This document shows, in pieces, positions 7,385-15,934 of a stretch of 64,000 nt of DNA. Under the pieces are notes generated by a model. The model did no database searches. It had not been told where the DNA came from and was given only the letters and a program-made list of their open reading frames with translations. The DNA is from Lachnospiraceae bacterium (GTDB lineage Bacteria; Bacillota; Clostridia; Lachnospirales; Lachnospiraceae), in assembly GCA_017634975.1 (NCBI GenBank), contig JAGBMJ010000039.1:1-64000 (forward strand), in the 5' to 3' direction. The translations under genes and the position numbers were made by a program. Position 1 is the stretch's first letter; every line of letters begins with the position of its first letter.

Positions 7385-8704
7385 ATGAAACAATACGCAA
7401 AAACAATAAAATTTCTATCCGTATTTCTGGTAATCTACTTCATTTCCCTGATCACGATCAAAGCCGGTGCTATTGATTCGCCGGAGCATCGCATACCTGG
7501 CATTGAGGAAGCGGGCTGTACCTTTGATGAATTTTTGATTCCGACCGATGTGCAGGTTGTCGGAATCGGGGAAGCTACACATGGCAATCGTGAATTCCAG
7601 CAGGTAAAGCTGTGGGTATTGCAGAAGATGGTAGATAACGGTACCTGTCATTCGATTGCCTTTGAGATGAGCCCCGGGGAAGCGGCCGGCTATAACGATG
7701 CGATCCATCAGGCAGATGGCGACCTTGCGGAGCTTCTGGGCAGAACCAATTATCCGATCTATGATACCGAAGAGATGACACAGCTGCTGGAGTGGATGCG
7801 GGAATACAATCTGACGCATTCCGCAGAAGAATCGCTGGTGTTTTACGGTGTGGATATGCAGGGGGAGGAAAAGGAACTTGCTTATCTGGATGCGTTCTGC
7901 CACGAATATCCGGAACTGTTTACCGAAGAAGAACTGATGCAGATTGCGGAGCTTGGCGAGGCGGTAGCTGATCCGCAGGTCAATTTTGATGCCACACCCT
8001 ATCGGGATTTTCTCGCCGGAATGCAGCAGAAACTGATGACGGTTGGAGAAGGTACCGCAGCACGCGCAGGCTATGGTGATCAGAGATTTCGTATCGCAGC
8101 AGAGATTGCGGGAACTATCGTGCAATGGATCGATGCGCCGTCCTTTGAGGAGGATCCGAACGGATACGGACAATACCGGGATGACTGTATGGCGGCAAAT
8201 CTGAAATACTATTATGAAACGGAGGTCGATCGCGGGTATCCGCAGATCCTGATCACTGCGCATAACGGACACAGCATGAAAGGCAATGCCCAGGGGTACG
8301 GAGACTATACCATGGGGAATAAGATCAATGAACTGTTTGCGGGAAGTTATTATTCGATCGGTACCGAGTTTTACAACAGCTGTGTCAATATCCATACCGC
8401 CGGTACCTATGATGAAGAATATGTAAGAGAAGATCATTTTTACTGCTCCTCCGATCCGCTGGCATATCAGGCAAAGTTTTTTGAAGGGGGGATCTATTGC
8501 CTGGATTTTGCGCAGATCACCGATACAGACAGCATTGTTTTCCGGCTGCTTCATACACCGGGCTTTACGGGATGTGCGGGAGAAGGGTATAATGCGTATA
8601 CGGACTTTTATCGCAGCTACCGGAGCAAGATGGTTGTTGCCGATCATTATGATGCGATGATCTATTTCTACGAAACGACGCCGATCAGGGCGATGCACTA
8701 TTGA
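7385..8704 (+). CDS. Erythromycin-esterase family protein, membrane-anchored
   Basis: This 439-residue protein carries one N-terminal hydrophobic segment (residues about 10-28), which is either a signal peptide or an anchor. The erythromycin-esterase hallmark GEATHG is present with E63 and H66. Further conserved points are AFEMSPGEA (about 95-103) and TAHNGH with H293. Family members hydrolyse macrolide lactone rings, but most chromosomal homologues, especially exported ones, have unknown substrates. Its position between an ABC exporter and a sensor kinase suggests an envelope-protection role. A macrolide-resistance phenotype is not established. Confidence 0.85.
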   Translation: MKQYAKTIKFLSVFLVIYFISLITIKAGAIDSPEHRIPGIEEAGCTFDEFLIPTDVQVVGIGEATHGNREFQQVKLWVLQKMVDNGTCHSIAFEMSPGEAAGYNDAIHQADGDLAELLGRTNYPIYDTEEMTQLLEWMREYNLTHSAEESLVFYGVDMQGEEKELAYLDAFCHEYPELFTEEELMQIAELGEAVADPQVNFDATPYRDFLAGMQQKLMTVGEGTAARAGYGDQRFRIAAEIAGTIVQWIDAPSFEEDPNGYGQYRDDCMAANLKYYYETEVDRGYPQILITAHNGHSMKGNAQGYGDYTMGNKINELFAGSYYSIGTEFYNSCVNIHTAGTYDEEYVREDHFYCSSDPLAYQAKFFEGGIYCLDFAQITDTDSIVFRLLHTPGFTGCAGEGYNAYTDFYRSYRSKMVVADHYDAMIYFYETTPIRAMHY

Positions 8705-8766
8705 GGGATGCTGCCTGCCCTTTCGGACTGCGATGATAAATCATTCCGCCCCATAGGAGACAAGAA

Positions 8767-9645
8767 ATGAAATATGTCCTTTTGATCAGTGTGATCTGCA
8801 ATCTGCTGTTTCTTGGCAAGATTCTGGCGATGCGTCTTTCGTTAAGGGAACTTGGAATTGAATTTGCAAAACGCAGTTCGCTGGATACCAACACAAGAAT
8901 CGGTATCTCGAGCAGGGATCCGGAATTGCGAAAACTTGCTTCCCGGATCAATGAGACACTTGCCTCGTTGCGGCAGTCCTATCATCGTTACCGGCAGGGG
9001 GATGCGGAAGTAAGGAATGCCATTACCAATATCGCGCATGATCTGCGCACCCCGCTGACGGCCATCTGCGGTTATATCGAACTGGCGCAGAAGAAAAAGG
9101 ATATCGCGGAAACTGAAAAATACCTTGCGATCATAGCGGAGCGAGCGGACTATATGCGAAAGCTGACGGAGGAACTGTTCGAATACTCGGTAGCCACCGG
9201 AGGAGAGATCCGGGAAGAGAAAAAGGATGTGAATCTGGGACATGTTCTGGAAGAATGTATCATGCAGTATTATCCTGTATTACAGGAGAGAGGGATCGAA
9301 CCGGAGGTGGAGATCACGGAACAATCCGTGATACGCAAATTATATCCGTCATGTGTAGAGCGGATCTTTTCCAATCTGATCAGTAATGCTTTAAAATACA
9401 GTGACGGAGATCTGCAGATCACACTAAAGGAAGATGGGGTACTGCGGATCGCCAATACGGCTTCTGCATTGTCTTCTGTGGAAGTCGGAAAACTCTTTGA
9501 CCGCTTCTTTACGGTAGAGACTGCCAGGAGCGGAGGATCACATGGACTGGGCCTTTCTATAGTAAAGACCTTTGCGGAACGGATGGGGTGTCCCATACAG
9601 GCCATATATGAAAACGGGATGCTGGTGATCGAGATCCGGTTTTGA
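8767..9645 (+). CDS. Sensor histidine kinase, short type
   Basis: This is a 292-residue kinase with a single N-terminal membrane helix (residues about 1-22) and no extracellular sensor loop. Its dimerisation/phosphoacceptor motif is HDLRTPLTA with H91. The ATPase has an N box (NLISNALKYS, near residue 205) and a G2 box (GGSHGLGLSIV). Short intramembrane-type kinases of this kind usually sense through a partner transporter. The ABC genes just upstream are candidates, and the regulator at 3908 is the likely phosphate acceptor. A weak promoter or terminator separates it from the following peptide transporter. Confidence 0.9.
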   Translation: MKYVLLISVICNLLFLGKILAMRLSLRELGIEFAKRSSLDTNTRIGISSRDPELRKLASRINETLASLRQSYHRYRQGDAEVRNAITNIAHDLRTPLTAICGYIELAQKKKDIAETEKYLAIIAERADYMRKLTEELFEYSVATGGEIREEKKDVNLGHVLEECIMQYYPVLQERGIEPEVEITEQSVIRKLYPSCVERIFSNLISNALKYSDGDLQITLKEDGVLRIANTASALSSVEVGKLFDRFFTVETARSGGSHGLGLSIVKTFAERMGCPIQAIYENGMLVIEIRF

Positions 9646-9691
9646 ACAGGTTCTTGTAAATTATCCTTGCATTTTGTCCGATAATATAATA

Positions 9692-9764
9692 GAATGCAAA
9701 TGTTGCGTAGGGTACCGCGGGAGACGGACCAAAACGCAATAGGCATTCCGGGGAATAATTCCCC
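9692..9764 (+). promoter_or_regulatory. Structured 5' leader of the peptide-binding protein gene
   Basis: A TATAAT at 9685-9690 precedes nested pairings. GAATGC (9692-9697) pairs with GCATTC (9743-9748), TTGCG (9703-9707) with CGCAA (9735-9739), and GGT-CCG (9711-9717) with CGG-ACC (9725-9730). A separate hairpin has arms GGGGAAT (9750-9756) and ATTCCCC (9758-9764), followed by a T-rich run. The loop contains TACCGCGG, which resembles a T-box core, but specifier stems are absent. The layout suggests a cis-regulatory RNA or attenuator of unknown class. Confidence 0.45.
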
Positions 9765-9807
9765 ATTGTTCTTTACAATTTCATATCCAAAAAGGAGGAA
9801 GGAAGCA

Positions 9808-11376
9808 ATGAAAAAAGGAGTAAGATTTTTACTCGCAGGATTGCTGACGACGATGGCTGTTGCACTCAGCGGATGCGGAGGTGACAAGACAGGAGGGACT
9901 TCTTCTGGTCAGATCACAACAGGCACTTCGGGGCAGGAACAAACGACAGCGGTGGCCGGAACAACCGGATCCATCACGATCGGTATTCCGCAGGATCTGG
10001 AGGACGGACTTGACCCGCACAAGGTAACCGGGGCAGGTACCAGAGAGATCTTGTTCAACATTTACGAAGGTCTTGTGAAGTACGATGAGAATGGTGATCT
10101 GAAAGCAGCCGTGGCCGAAAGCTACGAGATCAGCGATGATGGTCTGGTCTACACGTTTACCTTAAGAGATGGAGTAAAATTCCATGATGGCAGCAATGTC
10201 ACGGCAGAGGATGTGATCTATTCAATCAACCGTTGCAAAGAGGGCGATGCACCTCTCGAGCCGGAATTTTCCTACATCGATACAATTGAAAAGCAGGATG
10301 ACCAAACGATCGTCATCACTCTGAAGGAAGCAGATGCTCAGTTTCTGGCTGCCTGCACAGCTGCTGTATTACCGCAGTCCAATGCAGATCCGGAACACAA
10401 TGTGATCGGTACCGGTCCGTACAAGTATGTATCCCGCGTACCGCAGGAATCCATTACGCTGACTGCTTTTGATGAGTACTGGGGCGAAAAGGCACACATT
10501 AAAGATATCACCCTGAAAGTGCTGGCAAATCCGGATGCACTGGTCATGGAGCTGAAGGGTGGTTCCGTGGATATGATCGCGCGTATCACCGATACCCAGG
10601 CGGCAGAGCTGGCAGGCAGCGATTTTGAGGTGCTGGAAGGTGCGATGAACCTGGTACAGGCTCTTTACCTGAACAATGCTGTGGAGCCGTTTAATGATGT
10701 ACGTGTTCGTCAGGCACTGTGCTATGCGGCAGATCCGCAGGAGATCATGGACTTTGTTTCCGGCGGTAAGGGATTTGAGATCGGATCCAGCATGTTCCCG
10801 ACGTTTGGTAAGTATTATGACGAGAGCTTAAATCATGTTTACGATACCGATCTGGAGAAGGCAAAGGCACTTCTTGCAGAAGCCGGTTACCCGGATGGTT
10901 TTACTTTCAGCATTACGGTACCATCCAACTATCAGCAGCACGTAGCTACCGCAGAAGTGCTGGTCGAACAGTTCAAGAAGATTGGCGTAACGGCACAGAT
11001 CAATCTGGTAGAATGGAACACATGGCTGGAAGATGTTTATAAGGGCAGAAACTTTGACTCCACCGTGATCGGTGTGGATGCGTCTGTATTGACGGCACCG
11101 GCACTGCTGTCCAGATTTACATCGGATGCACACAACAACTTCATCAACTTCAGCTCTGCTGACTACGATGCAAAGTATGCAGAAGCTGTAGCAAGCACCG
11201 ATGATGCAAAGGCAACCGCACTTTATAAGGATTGCCTGAAGATTCTGGCGGATGATGCGGCAAACGTTTACATTCAGGACCTGCCGACGTTTGTAGCACT
11301 GAACAAGAAATATGCGGGATATAAGTTCTACCCGCTGTATGTACAGGATTTTGCTTCTCTGTACATTGTTGAGTAA
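9808..11376 (+). CDS. ABC transporter substrate-binding lipoprotein, SBP_bac_5 family
   Basis: This 522-residue lipoprotein has a Lys-rich signal sequence and lipobox LSGC near residue 22, followed by a Ser/Thr/Gly linker. The mature part has family-5 features: DLEDGLDPHK near the start, GLVYTFTLRDGVKFHDGS, VIGTGPYKY and NDVRVRQALCYAAD. It captures peptides, nickel chelates or related ligands outside the membrane and hands them to the permeases at 11523 and 12492. I chose the ATG at 9808 because AAAGGAGGAAGG precedes it; the longer frame from 9694 starts within the structured leader. The exact ligand is not predictable from sequence alone. Confidence 0.9.
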   Translation: MKKGVRFLLAGLLTTMAVALSGCGGDKTGGTSSGQITTGTSGQEQTTAVAGTTGSITIGIPQDLEDGLDPHKVTGAGTREILFNIYEGLVKYDENGDLKAAVAESYEISDDGLVYTFTLRDGVKFHDGSNVTAEDVIYSINRCKEGDAPLEPEFSYIDTIEKQDDQTIVITLKEADAQFLAACTAAVLPQSNADPEHNVIGTGPYKYVSRVPQESITLTAFDEYWGEKAHIKDITLKVLANPDALVMELKGGSVDMIARITDTQAAELAGSDFEVLEGAMNLVQALYLNNAVEPFNDVRVRQALCYAADPQEIMDFVSGGKGFEIGSSMFPTFGKYYDESLNHVYDTDLEKAKALLAEAGYPDGFTFSITVPSNYQQHVATAEVLVEQFKKIGVTAQINLVEWNTWLEDVYKGRNFDSTVIGVDASVLTAPALLSRFTSDAHNNFINFSSADYDAKYAEAVASTDDAKATALYKDCLKILADDAANVYIQDLPTFVALNKKYAGYKFYPLYVQDFASLYIVE

Positions 11377-11392
11377 GTAGGTTATAATCATG

Positions 11393-11420
11393 CCCGGGTG
11401 CGGTTTTTCCCGTATCCGGG
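11393..11420 (+). terminator. Intercistronic stem-loop after the binding-protein gene
   Basis: Arms 11393-11403 and 11410-11420 pair over 11 positions including two G-U pairs, with a six-base loop TTTTTC. No U-tract follows, only TATTCTTATAT. Such hairpins often stabilise the abundant binding-protein mRNA and partly reduce read-through into permease genes. Confidence 0.55.
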
Positions 11421-11480
11421 TATTCTTATATAGCCATCCGGGATGTACCCGTGAGGAAATTGTTGCTATCGCGCTCGGCG

Positions 11481-11504
11481 CGTGCGTTCTGCAAGCAGAA
11501 CACG
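11481..11504. repeat. Short inverted repeat before permease gene
   Basis: GTTCTGC (11486-11492) and GCAGAAC (11495-11501) form a perfect 7-bp stem, extended by CGT/ACG after a small bulge. It lies 19 bases before the permease start. It may be an mRNA structure or a fragment of a dispersed palindromic element. Confidence 0.5.
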
Positions 11505-11522
11505 ATTTATAAGAGGGTATTT

Positions 11523-12464
11523 ATGAAACATTACGGCAAAAAACTGATCTCAATGCTGCTCACCGTTCTCGGGGTGACTTTTTTGGTATTTGCCGCATTT
11601 GAGATCATACCCGGTGATCCTGCATTATCCAAACTGGGAGACAATGTGACACCGGAAGCATACGCTGCCCTGCGCGCGGAAATGGGGCTGGACCGTCCGT
11701 TTCTGGTGCGCTATTTTGAATGGCTGCTGGACTGCCTGCGGGGGAATCTCGGGGAATCCTACAGTTATCATATGCCGGTGGCCCAGATGATCGGAGACAA
11801 GCTGCCGATCACACTGACCATGACGATCATGTCAATGATCCTCACTCTTGTGATCTCGGTTCCTGTGGGACTGTTACTTTCCAAATATGCATACAGCAAA
11901 CTTGACCGTGCCGGATATGTGGTAAATCAGTTTATGATGGCGATCCCGTCGTTCTTCCTCGGAATCCTGCTGACATGGTTTTTCGGGCTGATCCTCAAAT
12001 GGTTCACGCCCGGCGGGTTTGTTTCCTATAAAAAAGATTTCGGTGCCTTTCTGGGCTATCTGATCCTGCCGTCCATTGCCATTGCGATACCCAAATGCGC
12101 AATGTCGATCAAACTGCTCCGCAGTGCGATCCTGACCGAGGCGGATAAGGATTATGTCCGTACGGCATACAGCCGCGGTAATTCTACGATGGAGGTGCTG
12201 TACCGGCATGTATTGAAAAATGCCCTAATCCCCCTGGTTACCTTCTGGGGCATGGCGGTAGCGGATACCATTGCCGGCAGTATTGTGATCGAGCAGGTGT
12301 TTAATATCCCGGGGCTGGGGCGCATCCTGCTTACTTCCATATCACGGCGGGATTATCCGGTGGTGGAAGCGGTGATCCTGCTGATCGCTTTTGTTGTGGT
12401 ATTGATGAATTTTATTGTGGATATGCTGTATCGTATACTGGATCCACGGATGCGGAAAGCCTGA
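11523..12464 (+). CDS. Peptide/nickel ABC transporter permease (DppB/OppB type)
   Basis: This is a 313-residue permease with about six spans. The N-terminal LGVTFLVFAAFEIIPGDP is the conserved DppB opening (typically FxxxxxxPGDP). The coupling motif is KDYVRTAYSRGNSTMEVLYRHVLKNA, the EAA loop contacting the ATPases. The ATG at 11523 follows GAGGG and is preferred over the frame-opening codon at 11451, which would add 24 residues from the inverted repeat. It pairs with the DppC-type permease that follows. Confidence 0.92.
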   Translation: MKHYGKKLISMLLTVLGVTFLVFAAFEIIPGDPALSKLGDNVTPEAYAALRAEMGLDRPFLVRYFEWLLDCLRGNLGESYSYHMPVAQMIGDKLPITLTMTIMSMILTLVISVPVGLLLSKYAYSKLDRAGYVVNQFMMAIPSFFLGILLTWFFGLILKWFTPGGFVSYKKDFGAFLGYLILPSIAIAIPKCAMSIKLLRSAILTEADKDYVRTAYSRGNSTMEVLYRHVLKNALIPLVTFWGMAVADTIAGSIVIEQVFNIPGLGRILLTSISRRDYPVVEAVILLIAFVVVLMNFIVDMLYRILDPRMRKA

Positions 12465-12491
12465 ACGAGCAGTAATAACGAAAGATAAAAG

Positions 12492-13310
12492 ATGATGAAG
12501 ACAATCCGGGAATGGATCAAAAAACATAAAAACTTTAACCTGATCGCAGGTGCGGTGATCACGGGGGTGATCCTGCTGATTGCTGTGATCGGCGTATTCT
12601 ATACACCGTACGAAACCACGGCAATGAATGCGGCGCTGAAGAATACGGCGCCCACGCTTAAGCATATCATGGGATGTGACAATTACGGGCGCGATATCTT
12701 CAGCCGTGTGATGGAAGGAATACGGAATACCTTTTTTATCTCCCTGGCAACGGTTGCCATCGGTACGTTTGCTGGGATCCTGATCGGCAGTATCTGCGGG
12801 TATTTCGGCGGGCTGCTGGATGATATCCTGATGCGTGTGAATGATGCGTTATTTGCCTTTCCAAGCATTCTGCTCGCGCTGGTCATCATCAGTCTGTTGG
12901 GGACCGGCACACAGAATGTGGTACTGGCACTGGGCATCGCCTTTATCCCGAGTTTTGCGCGTATCGTGCGTTCGGAATACAAAAAGCAGGTATCACTGGA
13001 TTATGTACAGAGTGCCCGGCTGATGGGGGCGGGACATATGCGGCTGATCTTTGTCCACATTCTGCCAAACATCATACCGGTACTTTTGAGCTCCGTGATG
13101 ATCGGGTTTAACAATGCGGTACTTGCGGAAGCGGGCTTAAGCTACCTTGGGATCGGTGTGCAGCCGCCGGAGGCCTCTCTCGGACGGATGCTTTCGGAAG
13201 CACAGTCATTTTTGTTTACGGCACCCTGGTATGCACTGTTCCCCGGTCTGGTGATCGTATTTATGGTACTTGGATTTGCACTGCTGGCCGAGGGCATGAC
13301 AGAAGAATAG
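12492..13310 (+). CDS. Peptide/nickel ABC transporter permease (DppC/OppC type)
   Basis: This is a 272-residue permease. The N-terminal cytosolic stretch and first span lead into HIMGCDNYGRDIFSRVMEGIRNT, the conserved DppC motif normally written G(T)DxxGRDxxSRxxxG. Its EAA loop is QSARLMGAGHMRLIFVHILPN. Around five to six spans follow. The ribosome site is weak (GAAAG), and initiation could be at either of two consecutive ATGs (12492 or 12495). Translation is probably coupled to the upstream permease 27 bp away. A dispersed repeat separates it from ATPase D. Confidence 0.92.
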   Translation: MMKTIREWIKKHKNFNLIAGAVITGVILLIAVIGVFYTPYETTAMNAALKNTAPTLKHIMGCDNYGRDIFSRVMEGIRNTFFISLATVAIGTFAGILIGSICGYFGGLLDDILMRVNDALFAFPSILLALVIISLLGTGTQNVVLALGIAFIPSFARIVRSEYKKQVSLDYVQSARLMGAGHMRLIFVHILPNIIPVLLSSVMIGFNNAVLAEAGLSYLGIGVQPPEASLGRMLSEAQSFLFTAPWYALFPGLVIVFMVLGFALLAEGMTEE

Positions 13311-13320
13311 TTTTTAATAT

Positions 13321-13363
13321 GCCTTCCCTTTGATGGGAAGGTGCCCGAAGACCGGATGAGGTG
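13321..13363 (+). repeat. Dispersed REP-like repeat, copy 2
   Basis: The element begins GCCTTCCCTTTGATGGG and ends CCGGATGAGGTG, matching copy 1 at 7289-7332 in order and in its end sequence. It sits within the transporter operon between permease C and ATPase D. The perfect CCTTCCC/GGGAAGG arms can form a hairpin that may affect message processing or read-through. Confidence 0.7.
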
Positions 13364-13405
13364 GAAGCTTCGGATAGCGATTTTGGAATCAAACGAGGAC
13401 ATAAC

Positions 13406-14203
13406 ATGGCAGAGACCATTTTGGAAGTAAAAGACTTTGGTATAGAATTTCATGACCATGACAAGCCGGAGCGTGTTGTGGAACACGTCAGTTTTTCCCT
13501 GAAAAAAGGGGAAATCCTGGGAATCGTGGGGGAATCCGGCTCCGGAAAGTCCATGTCGGCATTGGCCATCGCAGGACTGCTCCCGCGTAAGAAGCTTAAA
13601 AAAGAAGGACAGATCCTGTTTCTCGGCGAGGATCTCATGACCATGGAGAGAAAAAAACTCCGTGGACTGCAGGGGGATGAGATCTCTATGATCTTTCAGG
13701 AACCGATGACAGCGCTCAATCCGACTATGAAGATCGGATTGCAGGTGGAGGAAGCACTGCGCATCCATCATCCGGAAGTATCGGCAGAAGAGCGGAAAAA
13801 GCGTGCACTTACCTGGCTTAAAAATGTTGAGATGGATGACCCGGAGCGGGTCTACGAATCCTATCCGCATGAACTCTCAGGCGGTATGCGGCAGCGTGTG
13901 ATGATCGCCGCTGCCATGGTGGGTAATCCGCAGCTTCTGATCGCAGATGAATGTACAACCGCCCTGGATGTCACGGTCCAGGCGCAGATCATAAGACTCT
14001 TACTTGAGATTAATAAAAAAGAGCAGGTTTCCGTGCTCTTTATCTCCCATGACCTGTCTTTGATCCGGCAGATCTCTCATCGCGTGATCGTCATGCAGCT
14101 CGGGCATATCGTTGAACAGGGCGAAGTCGAGCAGATCTTTAGTCATCCCAAAGAAGAATACACCAAAAAACTGATCGCAGCCATCCCGCAGGTAGAATTG
14201 TAA
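13406..14203 (+). CDS. Peptide/nickel ABC transporter ATP-binding protein (DppD/OppD type)
   Basis: This 265-residue ATPase has Walker A GESGSGKS (about residues 42-49), Q-loop MIFQEPM, signature LSGGMRQR, Walker B LLIADECTTALD and the switch ISHDLSL. The Walker B follow-on has Cys where Pro is usual (ADEP), a minor deviation that need not abolish activity. The protein is shorter than typical DppD (about 320 residues) because the C-terminal oligopeptide/dipeptide extension with its Cys cluster is absent. The start at 13406 has CGAGGA nearby. Its usual partner ATPase is not adjacent but is found at 18114. Confidence 0.9.
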   Translation: MAETILEVKDFGIEFHDHDKPERVVEHVSFSLKKGEILGIVGESGSGKSMSALAIAGLLPRKKLKKEGQILFLGEDLMTMERKKLRGLQGDEISMIFQEPMTALNPTMKIGLQVEEALRIHHPEVSAEERKKRALTWLKNVEMDDPERVYESYPHELSGGMRQRVMIAAAMVGNPQLLIADECTTALDVTVQAQIIRLLLEINKKEQVSVLFISHDLSLIRQISHRVIVMQLGHIVEQGEVEQIFSHPKEEYTKKLIAAIPQVEL

Positions 14204-14210
14204 TCTGTTT

Positions 14211-14235
14211 GCAACCGGGATGTTATTCCGGTTGC
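14211..14235 (+). terminator. Hairpin after ATPase D gene
   Basis: GCAACCGG (14211-14218) pairs perfectly with CCGGTTGC (14228-14235), seven bases after the stop codon. The following GGAATTTCC has no clean T-run, so termination may be partial. It marks the left edge of the segment interrupting the transporter operon. Confidence 0.5.
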
Positions 14236-14325
14236 GGAATTTCCAATTCGGATTGGTGGTATCATGGAATCAGGTTTTATAAAATATCATTGTAACTATC
14301 AAGAGCTTTTTATATGTGAGGCCAT

Positions 14326-14578
14326 ATGAGAATAATAGCAATAACAGTAATAGTTTTGATGTCCATAATTAATTCATCATCTGATGACTATACAAAAAAA
14401 CTATCCGCCACGTATTGAGTATTCTGCTGTAAAAGGTATAGCCTATGTGTCTGTTTATGAGAAAAATTATGGCAGATCCGGTGGACCATCCGGCTACAAA
14501 AGATATACGTTTATTCTTAACGGGAAAGGGAAATGGAGATATAAGAGTGAAAAGATAATATTGTATATTTTGATTTAA
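14326..14578 (+). pseudogene. Frameshifted, truncated paralogue of the following membrane protein
   Basis: An ATG at 14326 opens 30 codons (hydrophobic helix, then SSSDDYTKK) before a stop at 14416. The next frame continues with PPRIEYSAVKGIAYVSVYEK and GKGKWRYK. These match PPIVEFPVKGGGLAFVSLYK and IKGKWKRD of the gene at 14624. The switch between frames falls at the A7 run 14394-14400. Only the first span and the short extracellular-like region remain before a stop at 14578. It is probably a remnant of a tandem duplication. A sequencing indel would repair the frame but not the missing C-terminal 350 residues. Confidence 0.7.
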
Positions 14579-14623
14579 AGAGGTTTAAGGAAAGCTGTTT
14601 GGATTAATTTATCGGAGAAGATT

Positions 14624-15889
14624 ATGTCGGAGCAAATTTCGGGTGTGTGTATTTTTTTAATTGTACTATTTATTGTGATTTCTATTACCATTTTTATATA
14701 CAGACATATAATTCATCCTCCGATTGTTGAATTTCCTGTAAAGGGTGGAGGGTTGGCTTTTGTTTCTCTGTACAAGGGAGACAAAGGGTATGATAAATTT
14801 AAATTTATCAGAATAAAAGGTAAATGGAAACGTGATTTTGAAGATGCAGAAGAGTTAGTTAAATATTATATATTAGTTATCTTAGCCCTTCCAATATTTC
14901 TAATCATTAATTTTGGACTGGCGGATGTTTTACTGATATTAAAAATATCATTTTTTATTGATGCATTTACGGCAGTCCTTCTGTTTGGGCTTCCACCTTT
15001 ATTAACATTGGAAGCTTATATAGTTTTGATGCTGTATATAAGAAAACAACGATTACAGAACCTGGATTCCGAAGGCCGGAAAGAATATATATATGAAACT
15101 GCAGAGATAAAAATAAAGTTTATTTTAAAAGTATTCGTTTTCGTTATGTGGTTTGGGATTCTGTTGTCAATCTTGTTAGTGATGTCCGGAACGATTCTGT
15201 GTTTGATGAGCATAAAAGAATCGCTGCCCGGCGCTGTTTTTGCGTTGGGCACCTCGGGTGTTACAATCTTTGTGGCCGGAGCACTCCTTTATGGATGGAT
15301 CTGCTTGCGAAGGCCTCTTATGGGAGATTATTCCTGCAATGTTCCGATCGATATTGCCGGAAATCGGAAAAAATATGATCCGCAATATTTACTGGGGCGG
15401 CTTAACGATAAGCGCAGCAATGTGATATTGCTGAAAAATAAACAGGGGCAGGTAAGAATCTACGGAAGCGGAAATGAATATGTATTGGAGATCCGATCCG
15501 CGAAAGAAGAGGGTGAGAGATACTATCATTTAATGCAGCTCGATACCGATTCGGTCGTTCCGGTTTTGGATGATACACCTATTGTGATCGAAAATAAATG
15601 GAATGAGAAATTTCCGGTAAGAAAACAGTGGTTGGTGGATAAGGAAACGATCAGTGCGTTTCTTCAAAAACTCTATTCCTGCAAGGATATTTCGGCTGCT
15701 ATGGATGGTTTTTCATTTGGAGATACGACGGAAGAGGTTAATAAGCTGATCGAAGCGGATGCTTATATTGTTCCGGAAATCCCTCTAGACTGGCCTGTGG
15801 GCGGATTACAAAGCAATATGGGACAGGCATGGTTTAGACGTAAAGAGGTTCGGTTACAGCGTGCACTGAAGATTTTCGAGAGAGGATAA
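14624..15889 (+). CDS. Hypothetical multi-span membrane protein
   Basis: I do not recognise this 421-residue protein. It has an N-terminal anchor (residues about 7-27) and a soluble stretch with the motif PPIVEFPVKGGGLAFVSLYK. Two pairs of membrane helices follow (about 85-150 and 165-225), then a soluble domain of about 190 residues ending in positively charged helices. The first 600 bp are clearly more AT-rich than the flanking transporter genes, suggesting separate ancestry. A decayed paralogue lies immediately upstream. It is the first intact gene in the insertion between the two importer ATPases. GGAG at 14612-14615 supports the start. Confidence 0.75.
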   Translation: MSEQISGVCIFLIVLFIVISITIFIYRHIIHPPIVEFPVKGGGLAFVSLYKGDKGYDKFKFIRIKGKWKRDFEDAEELVKYYILVILALPIFLIINFGLADVLLILKISFFIDAFTAVLLFGLPPLLTLEAYIVLMLYIRKQRLQNLDSEGRKEYIYETAEIKIKFILKVFVFVMWFGILLSILLVMSGTILCLMSIKESLPGAVFALGTSGVTIFVAGALLYGWICLRRPLMGDYSCNVPIDIAGNRKKYDPQYLLGRLNDKRSNVILLKNKQGQVRIYGSGNEYVLEIRSAKEEGERYYHLMQLDTDSVVPVLDDTPIVIENKWNEKFPVRKQWLVDKETISAFLQKLYSCKDISAAMDGFSFGDTTEEVNKLIEADAYIVPEIPLDWPVGGLQSNMGQAWFRRKEVRLQRALKIFERG

Positions 15890-15934
15890 AATAGTATCGG
15901 ATTAAAATATTTTATTTTGGAGAAGGCTTTTTGA

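Noticed and set aside
7385-8704. Confirmed macrolide-resistance gene
   Set aside because: The family is clear but chromosomal erythromycin-esterase homologues often have other substrates, so no resistance is claimed.
9703-9739. T-box antiterminator
   Set aside because: GGTACCGCGG-like bases occur, but the required specifier stem and a UGGN match are missing and only about 15 transcribed bases precede it after the -10 box.
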